Part shown: positions 13,901-26,642 of the stretch, piece after piece
Layout: every line of letters begins with the position of its first letter
Position numbering within the stretch: the stretch's first letter is position 1
NCBI RefSeq assembly: GCF_000003605.2
Contig: NW_003120861.1
Coordinates: 1-46,942 of the forward strand
Direction: 5' to 3'
DNA: 46,942 nucleotides
Source of the DNA: Saccoglossus kowalevskii
Taxonomy: Eukaryota > Hemichordata > Enteropneusta > Harrimaniidae
Translations under genes and position numbers: made by a program
Notes under the pieces: model-generated
Databases searched by the model: none
What the model saw: only the letters and a program-made list of their open reading frames with translations
What the model was told of the DNA's origin: nothing

Positions 13901-15385
13901 ACTCTCACTTTACACACTGACAAGGTAACCACAGACTCTCACTTTACACACTGACAAGGTAACCACAGACTCTCACTTTACACACTGACAAGGTAACCAC
14001 AGACCCTCAGTTTACACACTGACAAGGTAACCACAGACGCTCACTTTACACACTGACAAGGTAACCACAGACTCTCAGTTTACACACTGACAAGGTAACC
14101 ACAGACCCTCAGTTTACACACTGACAAGGTAACCACTGACCCTCAGTTTACACACTGACAGGGTAACCACAGACTCTCAGTTTACACACTGACAAGGTAA
14201 CCACAGACCCTCAGTTTACACACTGACAAGGTAACCACTGACCCTCAGTTTACACACTGACAGGGTAACCACAGACTCTCAGTTTACACACTGACAAGGT
14301 AACCACAGACGCTCACTTTACACACTGACAAGGTAACCACAGACCCTCAGTTTACACACTGACAAGGTAACCACAGACTCTCACTTTACACACTGACAAG
14401 GTAACCACAGACCCTCAGTTTACACACTGACAAGGTAACCACAGACTCCCACTTCACACACTGACAAGGTAACCACAGACTCTCACTTTACACACTGACA
14501 AGGTAACCACAGACCCTCAGTTTACACACTGACAAGGTAACCACAGACGCTCACTTTACACACTGACAAGGTAACCACAGACTCTCAGTTTACACACTGA
14601 CAAGGTAACCACTGACCCTCAGTTTACACACTGACAAGGTAACCACAGACTCTCACTTTACACACTGACAAGGTAACCACAGACCCTCAGTTTACACACT
14701 GACAAGGTAACCACTGACCCTCAGTTTACACACTGACAAGGTAACCACAGACTCTCAGTTTACACACTGACAAGGTAACCACAGACCCTCAGTTTACACA
14801 CTGACAAGGTAACCACTGACCCTCAGTTTACACACTGACAAGGTAACCACAGACTCTCACTTTACACACTGACAAGGTAACCACAGACTCTCACTTTACA
14901 CACTGACAAGGTAACCACAGACTCTCACTTTACACACTGACAAGGTAACCACAGACCCTCAGTTTACACACTGACAAGGTAACCACAGACGCTCACTTTA
15001 CACACTGACAAGGTAACCACAGACTCTCAGTTTACACACTGACAAGGTAACCACAGACCCTCAGTTTACACACTGACAAGGTAACCACTGACCCTCAGTT
15101 TACACACTGACAGGGTAACCACAGACTCTCAGTTTACACACTGACAAGGTAACCACAGACCCTCAGTTTACACACTGACAAGGTAACCACTGACCCTGAG
15201 TTTACACACTGACAGGGTAACCACAGACTCTCACTTTACACACTGACAAGATTACCATAGACTCTCAGTTTACACACTGACAAGGTAACCACTGACCCTC
15301 AGTTTACACACTGACAAGGTAACCACAGACCCTCAGTTTACACACTGACAAGGTAACCACAGACCCTCAGTTTACACACTGACAA
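10966..15385. repeat. Class X block with four E-rB-F cassettes
   Basis: 130 monomers with no length change at all. Cassettes start at 11340, 12088, 13006 and 14230. Other marks are CACAAACG (G11A in F) near 11892, CACCGAC near 12660, M monomers near 12359, 12496 and 15250, and CCTGAG (C17G) in the E at 15182. It contains the first copy of the 25-monomer segment. Confidence 0.85.
14196..15045. repeat. 25-monomer (850 bp) segment, copy 1
   Basis: The order is A-E-rB-F-A-C-A-Gc, then C-A-F-B-E-C-A-E, then B-A-E-C-C-C-A-F-B. The same order, monomer for monomer, occurs at 29193-30042 and 41127-41976. Copies 1 and 3 stay collinear for another five monomers (A-E-rB-A-E, to 15215 and 42146). Copy 1 lacks the GATTAC change that copies 2 and 3 share. 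Confidence 0.85.
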
Positions 15386-17085
15386 GGTAACCACAGACTC
15401 CCACTTTACACACTGACAAGGTAACCACAGACTCTCACTTTACACGCTGACAATGTAACCACAGACTCCCACTTTACACACTGACAAGGTAACCGCAGAC
15501 TCCCACTTTACACACTGACAAGGTAACCACAGACTCCCACTTTACACACTGACAAGGTAACCACAGACTCCCACTTTACACACTGACAATGTAACCACAG
15601 ACTCTCACTTTACACACTGACAAGGTAACCACAGACTCCCACTTTACACACTGACAAGGTAACCACAGACTCCCACTTTACACACTGACAAGGTAACCAC
15701 AGACTCTCACTTTACACACTGACAAGGTAACCACAGACTCCCACTTTACACACTGACAATGTAACCACAGACTCCCACTTTACACACTGACAAGGTAACC
15801 ACAGACGCTCACTTTACACACTGACAAGGTAACCACAGACCCTCAGTTTACACACTGACAAGGTAACCACAGACTCTCACTTTACACACTGACAAGGTAA
15901 CCACAGACTCTCACTTTACACACTGACAAGGTAACCACAGACCCTCAGTTTACACACTGACAAGGTAACCACAGACTCTCACTTTACACACCGACAAGGT
16001 AACCACAGACTCTCAGTTTACACACTGACAAGGTAACCACAGACTCTCAGTTTACACACTGACAAGGTAACCACAGACTCTCACTTTACACACTGACAAG
16101 GTAACCACAGACTCTCAGTTTACACACTGACAAGGTAACCACAGACGCTCACTTTACACACTGACAAGGTAACCACAGACTCTCAGTTTACACACTGACA
16201 AGGTAACCACAGACGCTCAGTTTACACACTGACAAGGTAACCACAGACTCTCACTTTACACACTGACAAGGTAACCACAGACTCTCACTTTACACACTGA
16301 CAAGGTAACCACAGACGCTCACTTTACACACTGACAAGGTAACCACAGACTCTCAGTTTACACACTGACAAGGTAACCACAGACTCTCACTTTACACACT
16401 GACAAGGTAACCACAGACCCTCAGTTTACACACTGACAAGGTAACCACAGACTCTCACTTTACACACTGACAAGGTAACCACAGACTCCCACTTTACACA
16501 CTGACAAGGTAACCACAGACTCCCACTTTACACACTGACAAGGTAACCACAGACTCCCACTTTACACACTGACAATGTAACCACAGACTCTCACTTTACA
16601 CACTGACAAGGTAACCACAGACTCCCACTTTACACACTGACAAGGTAACCACAGACTCCCACTTTACACACTGACAAGGTAACCACAGACTCTCACTTTA
16701 CACACTGACAAGGTAACCACAGACTCCCACTTTACACACTGACAATGTAACCACAGACTCCCACTTTACACACTGACAAGGTAACCACAGACTCCCACTT
16801 TACACACTGACAATGTAACCACAGACTCTCACTTTACACACTGACAAGGTAACCACAGACTCCCACTTTACACACTGACAAGGTAACCACAGACGCTCAC
16901 TTTACACACTGACAAGGTAACCACAGACTCTCACTTTACACACTGACAAGGTAACCACAGACTCCCACTTTACACACTGACAAGGTAACCACAGACTCCC
17001 ACTTTACACACTGACAAGGTAACCACAGACTCTCACTTTACTCACTGACAAGGTAACCACAGACTCCCACTTTACACACTGACAA
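15386..17085. repeat. Class Z block (G-rich, n junctions)
   Basis: Fifty monomers, all 34 bp. The run G-G-G-nC-G-G-C-G-nG occurs twice (from about 15454 and from 16474), separated by a class-X-like interlude of F, A, C and B near 15794-16440. Single changes include CACGCTG near 15445, ACCGCAG near 15495 and GACGCTCAG near 16213. The second half is copied at 25657 onward. Confidence 0.8.
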
Positions 17086-17425
17086 GGAAACTACAGACGC
17101 TCACTTTACACACTGACAAGGTAACCACAGACCCTCAGTTTACACACTGACAAGGTAACCACAGACTCTCACTTTACACACTGAGAAGGTAACCACAGAC
17201 TCTCACTTTACACACTGACAAGTTAACCACAGACCCTCAGTTTACACACTGACAAGGTAACCACAGACTCTCACTTTACACACTGACAAGGTAACCACAG
17301 ACTCTCAGTTTACACACTGACAAGGTAACCACAGACTCTCAGTTTACAAACTGACAAGGTAACCACAGACTCTCACTTTACACTCTGACAAGGTAACCAC
17401 AGACCCTCAGTTTACACACTGACAA
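16304..17425. repeat. 33-monomer duplicated segment, left copy
   Basis: Matches 25521-26642 monomer for monomer at an offset of 9,217 bases (271 monomers after indel correction). It shares C32G (CTGAGAAGG) at 17185 and 26402. Copy-specific changes here are TTTACTCACTG near 17040, AAGGAAACTAC near 17086 and AAGTTAACC near 17222. Looser collinearity extends left to about 15998. Confidence 0.85.
17086..17425. repeat. Class X remnant (F-A-C-C-A-C-B-B-C-A)
   Basis: Ten monomers between Z and Y. They include the CTGAGAAGG change, AAGTTAACC, a TTTACAAACTG (C26A) and a CACTCTG. After the last A the sequence changes to D and follows class Y, unlike the copy at 26303, which goes on with F-B-B-C-A. Confidence 0.75.
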
Positions 17426-17640
17426 GGTAACCACAGACCCTCACTTTACACACTGACAAGGTAACCACAGACTCTCACTTTACACACTGACAAGGTAACC
17501 ACTGACCCTCAGTTTACACACTGACAAGGTAACCACAGACCCTCAGTTTACACACTGACAAGGTAACCACAGACCCTCACTTTACACACTGACAAGGTAA
17601 CCACAGACCCTCAGTTTACACACTGACAAGGTAACCACAG

Positions 17641-17700
17641 ACCCTCACTTACACACTGACAAAGGTAACCACAGACCCTCAGTTTTACACACTGACAATG
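17641..17700. other. Indel cluster 3 inside class Y
   Basis: CACTTACAC (one T lost near 17650), ACAAAGG (one A gained near 17662) and AGTTTTAC (one T gained near 17685) occur in two adjacent monomers. They lie directly before the nB-led segment that starts at 17699, so this patch also marks a switch in monomer order. Confidence 0.85.
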
Positions 17701-18276
17701 TAACCATAGACTCTCAGTTTACACACTGACAAGGTAACCACTGACCCTCAGTTTACACACTGACAAGGTAACCACAGACCCTCAGTTTACACACTGACAA
17801 TGTAACCACAGACTCCCACTTTACACACTGACAAGGTAACCACTGACCCTCAGTTTACACACTGACAAGGTAACCACAGACTCTCACTTTACACACTGAC
17901 AAGATTACCATAGACTCTCAGTTTACACACTGACAAGGTAACCACTGACCCTCAGTTTACACACTGACAAGGTAACCACAGACTACCACTTTACACACTG
18001 ACAAGGTAACCACAGACCCTCACTTTACACACTGACAAGGTAACCACAGACCCTCAGTTTACACACTGACAAGGTAACCACAGACCCTCAGTTTACACAC
18101 TCACAAGGTAACCACAGACCCTCACTTTACACACTGACAAGGTAACCACAGACCCCCACTTTACACACTGACAAGGTAACCACAGACCCTCAGTTTACAC
18201 ACTGACAAGGTAACCACAGACCCTCACTTTACACACTGACAAGGTAACCACAGACCCTCACTTTACACACTGACAA
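17699..18276. repeat. 17-monomer segment with TCACAAGG and GACCCCCAC, left copy
   Basis: The order is nB(with C9T)-E-A-nG-E-C-M-E-P-D-A-A-D, then a D with GACCCCCAC, then A-D-D. Two private changes, G30C (ACTCACAAGG, at 18102) and T16C (GACCCCCAC, at 18156), both recur at exactly +15,166 (33268 and 33322), which is 446 monomers after indel correction. The right copy is 32865-33442. Confidence 0.9.
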
Positions 18277-18820
18277 GGTAACCACAGACCCTCACTTTAC
18301 ACACTGACAAGGTAACCACAGACCCTCACTTTACACACTGACAAGGTAACCACAGACCCTCAGTTTACACACTGACAAGGTAACCACAGACCCTCACTTT
18401 ACACACTGACAAGGTAACCACAGACCCTCACTTTACACACTGACAAGGTAACCACAGACTCTCACTTTACACACTGACAAGGTAACCACTGACCCTCAGT
18501 TTACACACTGACAAGGTAACCACAGACCCTCAGTTTACACACTGACAAGGTAACCACAGACCCTCACTTTACACACTGACAAGGTAACCACAGACCCTCA
18601 GTTTACACACTGACAAGGTAACCACAGACCCTCACTTTACACACTGACAAGGTAACCACAGACCCTCACTTTACACACTGACAAGGTAACCACAGACCTT
18701 CACTTTACACACTGACAAGGTAACCACAGACCCTCACTTTACACACTGACAAGGTAACCACAGACCCTCAGTTTACACACTGACAAGGTAACCACAGACC
18801 CTCACTTTACACACTGACAA

Positions 18821-18890
18821 GTAACCACAGACTCTCACTTTACACACTGACAAGTAACCACTGACTATCAGTTTACACACTGACAAGATA
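18821..18890. other. Indel cluster 4 with substitutions
   Basis: Two successive junctions read ACAAGTAACC, each lacking one G (18821 and about 18853). The next monomer has CTGACTATCAG, then GATAACC, and a CACATTGAC follows near 18912. Order on the left is H-D-A-D-C (Y), and on the right E-A-B-B-C-C-A-G-C-M (X-like) begins. Confidence 0.8.
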
Positions 18891-19804
18891 ACCACAGACC
18901 CTCAGTTTACACATTGACAAGGTAACCACTGACCCTCAGTTTACACACTGACAAGGTAACCACAGACCCTCAGTTTACACACTGACAAGGTAACCACAGA
19001 CTCTCAGTTTACACACTGACAAGGTAACCACAGACTCTCAGTTTACACACTGACAAGGTAACCACAGACTCTCACTTTACACACTGACAAGGTAACCACA
19101 GACTCTCACTTTACACACTGACAAGGTAACCACAGACCCTCAGTTTACACACTGACAAGGTAACCACAGACTCCCACTTTACACACTGACAAGGTAACCA
19201 CAGACTCTCACTTTACACACTGACAAGATTACCATAGACTCTCAGTTTACACACTGACAAGGTAACCACTGACCCTCAGTTTACACACTGACAAGGTAAC
19301 CACAGACCCTCACTTTACACACTGACAAGGTAACCACAGACCCTCACTTTACACACTGACAAGGTAAGCACAGACTCTCACTTTACACACTGACAAGGTA
19401 ACCACAGACTCTCACTTTACACACTGACAAGGTAACCACAGACCCTCACTTTACACACTGACAAGGTAACCACAGACCCTCAGTTTACACACTGACAAGG
19501 TAACCACAGACCCTCACTTTACACACTGACAAGGTAACCACAGACTCTCACTTTACACACTGACAAGGTAACCACTGACCCTCAGTTTACACACTGACAA
19601 GGTAACCACAGACCCTCAGTTTACACACTGACAAGGTAACCACAGACCCTCAGTTTACACACTGACAAGGTAACCACAGACCCTCAGTTTACACACTGAC
19701 AAGGTAACCACAGACCCTCAGTTTACACACTGACAAGGTAACCACAGACCCTCAGTTTACACACTGACAAGGTAACCACTGACCCTCAGTTTACACACTG
19801 ACAA

Positions 19805-20178
19805 GGTAACCACAGACCCTCACTTTACACACTGGCAAGGTAACCACAGACTCTCACTTTACACACTGACAAGGTAACCACAGACTCTCACTTTACACAC
19901 TGACAAGGTAACCACAGACTCTCACTTTACACACTGACAAGGTAACCACAGACCCTCACTTTACACACTGACAAGGTAACCACTGACCCTCAGTTTACAC
20001 ACTGACAAGGTAACCACAGACCCTCAGTTTACACACTGACAAGGTAACCACAGACCCTCAGTTTACACACTGACAATGTAACCACAGACTCCCACTTTAC
20101 ACACTGACAAGGTAACCACTGACCCTCAGTTTACACACTGACAAGGTAACCACAGACCCTCACTTTACACACTGACAA
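19805..20178. repeat. CTGGC-marked 11-monomer segment, copy 2
   Basis: D(A31G at 19835)-C-C-C-D-E-A-A-nG-E-D. It is followed by an E ending CTGAAAAGG (C32A at 20210), a change shared with 32794 at an offset of 370 monomers. Confidence 0.85.
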
Positions 20179-20280
20179 GGTAACCACTGACCCTCAGTTT
20201 ACACACTGAAAAGGTAACCACAGACCCTCAGTTTACACACTGACAAGGTAACCACAGACCCTCAGTTTACACACTGACAA

Positions 20281-20586
20281 TGTAACCATAGACTCTCAGT
20301 TTACACACTGACAAGGTAACCACTGACCCTCAGTTTACACACTGACAAGGTAACCACAGACCCTCAGTTTACACACTGACAATGTAACCACAGACTCCCA
20401 CTTTACACACTGACAAGGTAACCACTGACCCTCAGTTTACACACTGACAAGGTAACCACAGACTCTCACTTTACACACTGACAAGATTACCATAGACTCT
20501 CAGTTTACACACTGACAAGGTAACCACTGACCCTCAGTTTACACACTGACAAGGTAACCACAGACTACCACTTTACACACTGACAA
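20281..20586. repeat. nB-E-A-nG-E-C-M-E-P cassette, copy 2 of 5
   Basis: A 9-monomer (306 bp) order that recurs in class Y at 17699, 20281, 32865, 40345 and 44155. It opens with AATGTAACCATAG (G1T and C9T), includes a class-X M monomer, and ends with P (GACTACCAC). At 44155 P is GACTATCAC, and at 40345 P is doubled. A truncated form lacking nB lies near 21500-21720. Confidence 0.85.
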
Positions 20587-23500
20587 GGTAACCACAGACC
20601 CTCACTTTACACACTGACAAGGTAACCACTGACCCTCAGTTTACACACTGACAAGGTAACCACAGACCCTCAGTTTACACACTGACAAGGTAACCACAGA
20701 CCCTCACTTTACACACTGACAAGGTAACCACAGACCCTCAGTTTACACACTGACAAGGTAACCACAGACCCTCACTTTACACACTGACAAGGTAACCACA
20801 GACCCTCACTTTACACACTGACAAGGTAACCACAGACCCTCACTTTACACACTGACAAGGTAACCACAGACCCTCAGTTTACACACTGACAAGGTAACCA
20901 CAGACCCTCAGTTTACACACTGACAAGGTAACCACAGACCCTCACTTTACACACTGACAAGGTAACCACAGACTCTCACTTTACACACTGACAAGGTAAC
21001 CACTGACCCTCACTTTACACACTGACAAGGTAACCACAGACCCTCAGTTTACACACTGACAAGGTAACCACAGACCCTCAGTTTACACACTGACAAGGTA
21101 ACCACAGACCCTCACTTTACACTCTGACAAGGTAACCACAGACCCTCACTTTACACACTGACAAGGTAACCACAGACCCTCAGTTTACACACTGACAAGG
21201 TAACCACAGACCCTCACTTTACACACTGACAAGGTAACCACAGACCCTCACTTTACACACTGACAAGGTAACCACATACCTTCACTTTACACACTGACAA
21301 GGTAACCACAGACCCTCACTTTACACACTGACAAGGTAACCACAGACCCTCAGTTTACACACTGACAAGGTAACCACAGACCCTCACTTTACACACGGAC
21401 AAGGTAACCACAGACTCTCACTTTACACACTGACAAGGTAACCACAGACCCTCAGTTTACACACTGACAAGGTAACCACAGACCCTCAGTTTACACACTG
21501 ACAATGTAACCACAGACTCCCACTTTACACACTGACAAGGTAACCACTGACCCTCAGTTTACACACTGACAAGGTAACCACAGACTCTCACTTTACACAC
21601 TGACAAGATTACCATAGACTCTCAGTTTACACACTGACAAGGTAACCACTGACCCTCAGTTTACACACTGACAAGGTAACCACAGACTACCACTTTACAC
21701 ACTGACAAGGTAACCACAGACCCTCACTTTACACACTGACAAGGTAACCACAGACCCTCAGTTTACACACTGACAAGGTAACCACAGACCCTCAGTTTAC
21801 ACACTGACAAGGTAACCACAGACCCTCACTTTACACACTGACTAGGTAACCACAGACCCTCAGTTTACACACTGACAAGGTAACCACAGACCCTCAGTTT
21901 ACACACTGACAAGGTAACCACAGACCCTCACTTTACACACTGACAAGGTAACCACAGACTCTCACTTTACACACTGACAAGGTAACCACTGACCCTCAGT
22001 TTACACACTGACAAGGTAACCACAGACCCTCAGTTTACACACTGACAAGGTAACCACAGACCCTCAGTTTACACACTGACAAGGTAACCACAGACCCTCA
22101 CTTTACACTCTGACAAGGTAACCACAGACCCTCACTTTACACACTGACAAGGTAACCACAGACCCTCAGTTTACACACTGACAAGGTAACCACAGACCCT
22201 CACTTTACACACTGACAAGGTAACCACAGACCCTCACTTTACACACTGACAAGGTAACCACAGACCTTCACTTTACACACTGACAAGGTAACCACAGACC
22301 CTCACTTTACACACTGACAAGGTAACCACAGACCCTCAGTTTACACACTGACAAGGTAACCACAGACCCTCACTTTACACACGGACAAGGTAACCACAGA
22401 CTCTCACTTTACACACTGACAAGGTAACCACAGACCCTCAGTTTACACACTGACAAGGTAACCACAGACCCTCAGTTTACACACTGACAAGGTAACCACA
22501 GACCCTCAGTTTACACACTGACAAGGTAACCACAGACCCTCACTTTACACACTGACAAGGTAACCACAGACCCTCAGTTTACACACTGACAAGGTAACCA
22601 CAGACCCTCACTTTACACACTGACAAGGTAACCACAGACTCTCACTTTACACACTGACAAGGTAACCACTGACCCTCAGTTTACACACTGACAAGGTAAC
22701 CACAGACTCTCACTTTACACACTGACAAGGTAACCACTGACCCTCAGTTTACACACTGACAAGGTAACCACAGACCCTCAGTTTACACACTGACAAGGTA
22801 ACCACAGACCCTCACTTTACACACTGACAAGGTAACCACAGACTCTCACTTTACACACTGACAAGGTAACCACTGACCCTCAGTTTACACACTGACAAGG
22901 TAACCACAGACTCTCACTTTACACACTGACAAGGTAACCACTGACCCTCAGTTTACACACTGACAAGGTAACCACAGACCCTCAGTTTACACACTGACAA
23001 GGTAACCACAGACCCTCACTTTACACACTGACAAGGTAACCACAGACTCTCACTTTACACACTGACAAGATAACCACAGACTCTCACTTTACACACTGAC
23101 AAGGTAACCACAGACCCTCACTTTACACACTGACAAGGTAACCACAGACCCTCAGTTTACACACTGACAAGGTAACCACAGACCCTCACTTTACACACTG
23201 ACAAGGTAACCACAGACTCTCACTTTACACACTGACAAGGTAACCACTGACCCTCAGTTTACACACTGACAAGGTAACCACAGACCCTCAGTTTACACAC
23301 TGACAAGGTAACCACAGACCCTCAGTTTACACACTGACAAGGTAACCACAGACCCTCAGTTTACACACTGACAAGGTAACCACAGACCCTCACTTTACAC
23401 ACTGACAAGGTAACCACTGACCCTCACTTTACACACTGACAAGGTAACCACAGACCCTCACTTTACACACTGACAAGGTAACCACAGACCCTCACTTTAC

Positions 23501-24326
23501 ACACTGACAAGGTAACCACAGACTCTCACTTTACACACTGACAAGGTAACCACAGACTCTCACTTTACACACTGACAAGGTAACCACAGACCCTCACTTT
23601 ACACACTGACAAGGTAACCACAGACCCTCAGTTTACACACTGACAAGGTAACCACAGACCCTCACTTTACACACGGACAAGGTAACCACAGACTCTCACT
23701 TTACACACTGACAAGGTAACCACTGACCCTCAGTTTACACACTGACAAGGTAACCACAGACCCTCAGTTTACACACTGACAAGGTAACCACAGACCCTCA
23801 GTTTACACACTGACAAGGTAACCACAGACTCTCACTTTACACACTGACAAGGTAACCACAGACCCTCAGTTTACACACTGACAAGGTAACCACAGACCCT
23901 CACTTTACACACTGACAAGGTAACCACAGACTCTCACTTTACACACTGACAAGGTAACCACTGACCCTCAGTTTACACACTGACAAGGTAACCACAGACT
24001 CTCACTTTACACACTGACAAGGTAACCACTGACCCTCAGTTTACACACTGACAAGGTAACCACAGACCCTCAGTTTACACACTGACAAGGTAACCACAGA
24101 CCCTCACTTTACACACTGACAAGGTAACCACAGACTCTCACTTTACACACTGACAAGATAACCACAGACTCTCACTTTACACACTGACAAGGTAACCACA
24201 GACCCTCACTTTACACACTGACAAGGTAACCACAGACCCTCAGTTTACACACTGACAAGGTAACCACAGACCCTCACTTTACACACTGACAAGGTAACCA
24301 CAGACTCTCACTTTACACACTGACAA

Positions 24327-24398
24327 GGTAACCACAGACCTCTTCAGTTTACACACTGACAAGGTAACCACTGACCTCTCAGTTTTACACACTGACAA
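24327..24398. other. Indel cluster 5 at the Y-to-X junction
   Basis: GACCTCTTCAG (two bases gained near 24339) and, in the next monomer, GACCTCTCAG (one gained near 24376) with AGTTTTAC (one gained near 24383). These raise the running offset from +4 to +8. It is another patch of length change exactly where the monomer classes switch. Confidence 0.85.
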
Positions 24399-25690
24399 GG
24401 TAACCACAGACTCTCAGTTTACACACTGACAAGGTAACCACAGACCCTCAGTTTACACACTGACAAGGTAACCACTGACCCTCAGTTTACACACTGACAG
24501 GGTAACCACAGACTCTCAGTTTACACACTGACAAGGTAACCACAGACGCTCACTTTACACACTGACAAGGTAACCACAGACCCTCAGTTTACACACTGAC
24601 AAGGTAACCACAGACTCTCACTTTACACACTGACAAGATAACCACAGACCCTCAGTTTACACACTGACAAGGTAACCACAGACTCCCACTTCACACACTG
24701 ACAAGGTAATCACAGACTCTCACTTTACACACTGACAAGATTACCATAGACTCTCAGTTTACACACTGACAAGGTAACCACTGACCCTCAGTTTACACAC
24801 TGACAAGGTAACCACAGACCCTCAGTTTACACACTGACAAGGTAACCACAGACTCCCACTTTACACACTGACAAGATTACCATAGACTCTCAGTTTACAC
24901 ACTGACAAGGTAACCACAGACTCTCACTTTACACACTGACAAGGTAACCACAGACTCTCACTTTACACACTGACAAGGTAACCACAGACCCTCAGTTTAC
25001 ACACTGACAAGGTAACCACAGACTCTCACTTTACACACTGACAAGGTAACCACAGACTCTCAGTTTACACACTGACAAGGTAACCACAGACTCTCAGTTT
25101 ACACACTGACAAGGTAACCACAGACTCTCACTTTACACACTGACAAGGTAACCACAGACCCTCAGTTTACACACTGACAAGGTAACCACAGACGCTCACT
25201 TTACACACTGACAAGGTAACCACAGACTCTCAGTTTACACACTGACAAGGTAACCACAGACTCTCAGTTTACACACTGACAAGGTAACCACAGACTCTCA
25301 CTTTACACACTGACAAGGTAACCACAGACCCTCAGTTTACACACTGACAAGGTAACCACAGATGCTCACTTTACACACTGACAAGGTAACCACAGACTCT
25401 CAGTTTACACACTGACAAGGTAACCACAGACTCTCAGTTTACACACTGACAAGGTAACCACAGACTCTCACTTTACACACTGACAAGGTAACCACGGACC
25501 CTCACTTTACACACTGACAAGGTAACCACAGACGCTCACTTTACACACTGACAAGGTAACCACAGACTCTCAGTTTACACACTGACAAGGTAACCACAGA
25601 CTCTCACTTTACACACTGACAAGGTAACCACAGACCCTCAGTTTACACACTGACAAGGTAACCACAGACTCTCACTTTACACACTGACAA
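24327..25690. repeat. Class X block opened by an indel patch
   Basis: About forty monomers. It starts with two length-altered monomers, then B-A and the E-rB-F cassette at 24467 (which has GATAACC before its last A), M monomers near 24737 and 24873, and then the F-B-B-C-A rotation to class Z. One F is mutated to GATGCTC near 25363, which removes its CpG. Confidence 0.8.
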
Positions 25691-26642
25691 GGTAACCACA
25701 GACTCCCACTTTACACACTGACAAGGTAACCACAGACTCCCACTTTACACACTCACAAGGTAACCACAGACTCCCACTTTACACACTGACAATGTAACCA
25801 CAGACTCTCACTTTACACACTGACAAGGTAACCACAGACTCCCACTTTACACACTGACAAGGTAACCACAGACTCACACTTTACACACTGACAAGGTAAC
25901 CACAGACTCTCACTTTACACACTGACAAGGTAACCACAGACTCCCACTTTACACACTGACAATGTAACCACAGACTCCCACTTTACACACTGACAAGGTA
26001 ACCACAGACTCCCACTTTACACACTGACAATGTAACCACAGACTCTCACTTTACACACTGACAAGGTAACCACAGACTCCCACTTTACACACTGACAAGG
26101 TAACCACAGACGCTCACTTTACACACTGACAAGGTAACCACAGACTCTCACTTTACACACTGACAAGGTAACCACAGACTCCCACTTTACACACTGACAA
26201 GGTAACCACAGACTCCCACTTTACACACTGACAAGGTAACCACAGACTCTCACTTTACACACTGACAAGGTAACCACAGACTCCCACTTTACACACTGAC
26301 AAGGTAACCACAGACGCTCACTTTACACACTGACAAGGTAACCACAGACCCTCAGTTTACACACTGACAAGGTAACCACAGACTCTCACTTTACACACTG
26401 AGAAGGTAACCACAGACTCTCACTTTACACACTGACAAGGTAACCACAGACCCTAAGTTTACACACTGACAAGGTAACCACAGACTCTCACTTTACACAC
26501 TGACAAGGTAACCACAGACTCTCAGTTTACACACTGACAAGGTAACCACAGACTCTCAGTTTACACACTGACAAGGTAACCACAGACTCTCACTTTACAC
26601 ACTGACAAGGTAACCACAGACCCTCAGTTTACACACTGACAA
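25521..26642. repeat. 33-monomer duplicated segment, right copy
   Basis: Partner of 16304-17425. It carries CTGAGAAGG at 26402 and, one monomer on, CCCTAAG (C17A at 26455). The latter is absent from the left copy but is shared with 46211. The likely order of events is duplication with the CTGAG change first, then CCCTAAG, then a second duplication to the 46-kb copy. Confidence 0.85.
25691..26302. repeat. Class Z block (G, C, nC, nG)
   Basis: Eighteen monomers, all 34 bp, collinear with 16474-17085. Private changes here are ACTCACAAGG near 25754 and GACTCACAC near 25871. It ends at the F at 26303. Confidence 0.85.

Larger units (their letters stand above)
17426..24326. repeat. Longest class Y block, without F monomers
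   Basis: About 203 monomers of D, A, C and E. No F was seen from 17120 to about 24535. Recurrent orders include D-D-A-D-D-H-D-A-D (H near 18693, 21287 as CATACCTTC, and 22263) and C-E-C-E-A-D-C-(GATAACC)C-D-A-D-C (around 22720-23130 and 23930-24330). It also has three nB-E-A-nG or related inserts with M and P near 17699, 20281 and 21500. Confidence 0.8.

Noticed and set aside
17699-20586. Mobile-element insertion carrying M and P monomers
   Set aside because: The inserts are exact monomer multiples of the same satellite, with no terminal inverted repeats, target duplication or unrelated sequence.
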